Assembly: GCA_017399865.1 (NCBI GenBank)
Contig: JAFQAT010000016.1
Span: 1-64,000 of the forward strand
DNA from: Bacteroidales bacterium
Lineage (GTDB): Bacteria; Bacteroidota; Bacteroidia; Bacteroidales; UBA932
Length of the DNA stretch: 64,000 bases
Direction: 5' to 3'
In this document: in pieces, positions 63,777 through 64,000 of the stretch
Layout: every line of letters begins with the position of its first letter
Numbering within the stretch: position 1 is the stretch's first letter
The notes under the pieces: model-generated
What the model was told of the DNA's origin: nothing
Databases searched by the model: none
What the model saw: the letters and a program-made list of their open reading frames with translations, nothing else
Program-made: the position numbers and the translations under genes

Positions 63777-64000
63777 ATGGCAGATAAGACAAACAAGACA
63801 AAAAAGAAAGGCTTTTCCGGCAATTGGATCGTGCGTAATCTTCTAATTGCCGTGGTCATAGTTACGGCTTTGATTGCCGGTGCCATGATCTTTCTGAATC
63901 TGGTGACCCAGCACAATAAGGAACTCTCCGTTCCGGATTTCTCGAACATGAGCGTTCAGGAAGCCGAATATGCGGCATCCCAGGCAGGCATGAGGATCGA
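63777..64000 (+). CDS. PASTA-domain membrane protein, N-terminal part (cut by window edge)
   Basis: The first 74 codons are visible. The basic N-terminus MADKTNKTKKKGFSGN precedes a membrane helix (about residues 20-43), and then ELSVPDFSNMSVQEAEYAA, which has the VPDFxxMSxxEA pattern of a PASTA repeat. In Bacteroidetes such proteins are usually followed by a pseudouridine synthase or ddl; that lies beyond the window. The ATG is 4 nt after the DUF362 stop. Confidence 0.8.
   Translation, partial: MADKTNKTKKKGFSGNWIVRNLLIAVVIVTALIAGAMIFLNLVTQHNKELSVPDFSNMSVQEAEYAASQAGMRI

Overview
The window is a chromosomal segment of a Bacteroidetes bacterium, most likely a member of the Bacteroidales. The evidence is the Bat aerotolerance-type operon, the exbB-exbD-tonB block, a ParC of about 900 residues, several promoters of the TAnnTTTG (-7) type used by the Bacteroidetes primary sigma factor, many lipoprotein signal peptides on glycan hydrolases, and one-base or four-base overlaps between genes. 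I cannot name the genus from sequence alone. No transposase, integrase, phage or CRISPR gene is visible.

Layout. 1-361: tRNA-Gly, tRNA-Tyr and tRNA-Thr on the minus strand. 362-2275: dxs (minus). 2494-18381: a plus-strand hemicellulose cluster with two paralogous MFS transporters, a CE15 glucuronoyl esterase, a CE6-CE1 double esterase, a GH43-CBM6 protein, a GH43-GH8 fusion, a small secreted protein, a GH43-ricin protein, a second double esterase and a GH2 beta-glucuronidase-like enzyme. It has no SusC/SusD pair, endoxylanase or regulator, so it probably finishes off decorated xylo-oligosaccharides. 18775-25538: minus-strand housekeeping genes (purA, ssb, aroE, an rRNA/tRNA methyltransferase, a STAND ATPase, a gamma-carbonic anhydrase, lysS). 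25661-27397: recJ (plus). 27634-36473: minus-strand aroK, parC, era, a pseudouridine synthase, tonB, exbD, exbB and truA. 36534-44933: plus-strand moxR, DUF58, batA, batB, batC and a batD-batE fusion. 44962-48695: a LacZ-type GH2 and a histidine phosphatase. 48650-49957: guaA (minus). 50102-52690: typA, DUF177 and rpmF, then tRNA-Arg. 52902-60347: a TerB-like pair, ridA, a membrane-anchored protein, an acyl-CoA synthetase, dCMP deaminase and an S41 protease. 60289-61923: lnt (minus). 61981-64000: a LysE transporter, a DUF362 ferredoxin-like protein and the start of a PASTA protein.

How the genes work together. The xylan cluster combines esterases that strip glucuronoyl, acetyl and feruloyl groups with exo-acting GH43/GH8/GH2 enzymes that shorten the freed oligosaccharides and two permeases that import products. 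The Bat genes, with moxR and DUF58, form one envelope-stress operon of AAA ATPase, VWA proteins and TPR proteins. exbB-exbD-tonB energises outer-membrane transport.

Most unusual points. (1) A family of GC-rich inverted-repeat elements has two intergenic copies (28494-28601, 41443-41525) and a third copy lying in frame inside aroK (28180-28265), where it encodes residues 70-98. (2) aroK carries a second repeat-like insertion in its lid region. (3) GuaA has a shortened amidotransferase domain without the catalytic Cys-His-Glu region. (4) BatD and BatE are fused with a relic signal peptide inside. (5) A perfect hairpin plus T-tract touches the start codon of the CE15 gene. (6) recJ and the LysE gene have promoters placed so that their mRNAs should be leaderless.
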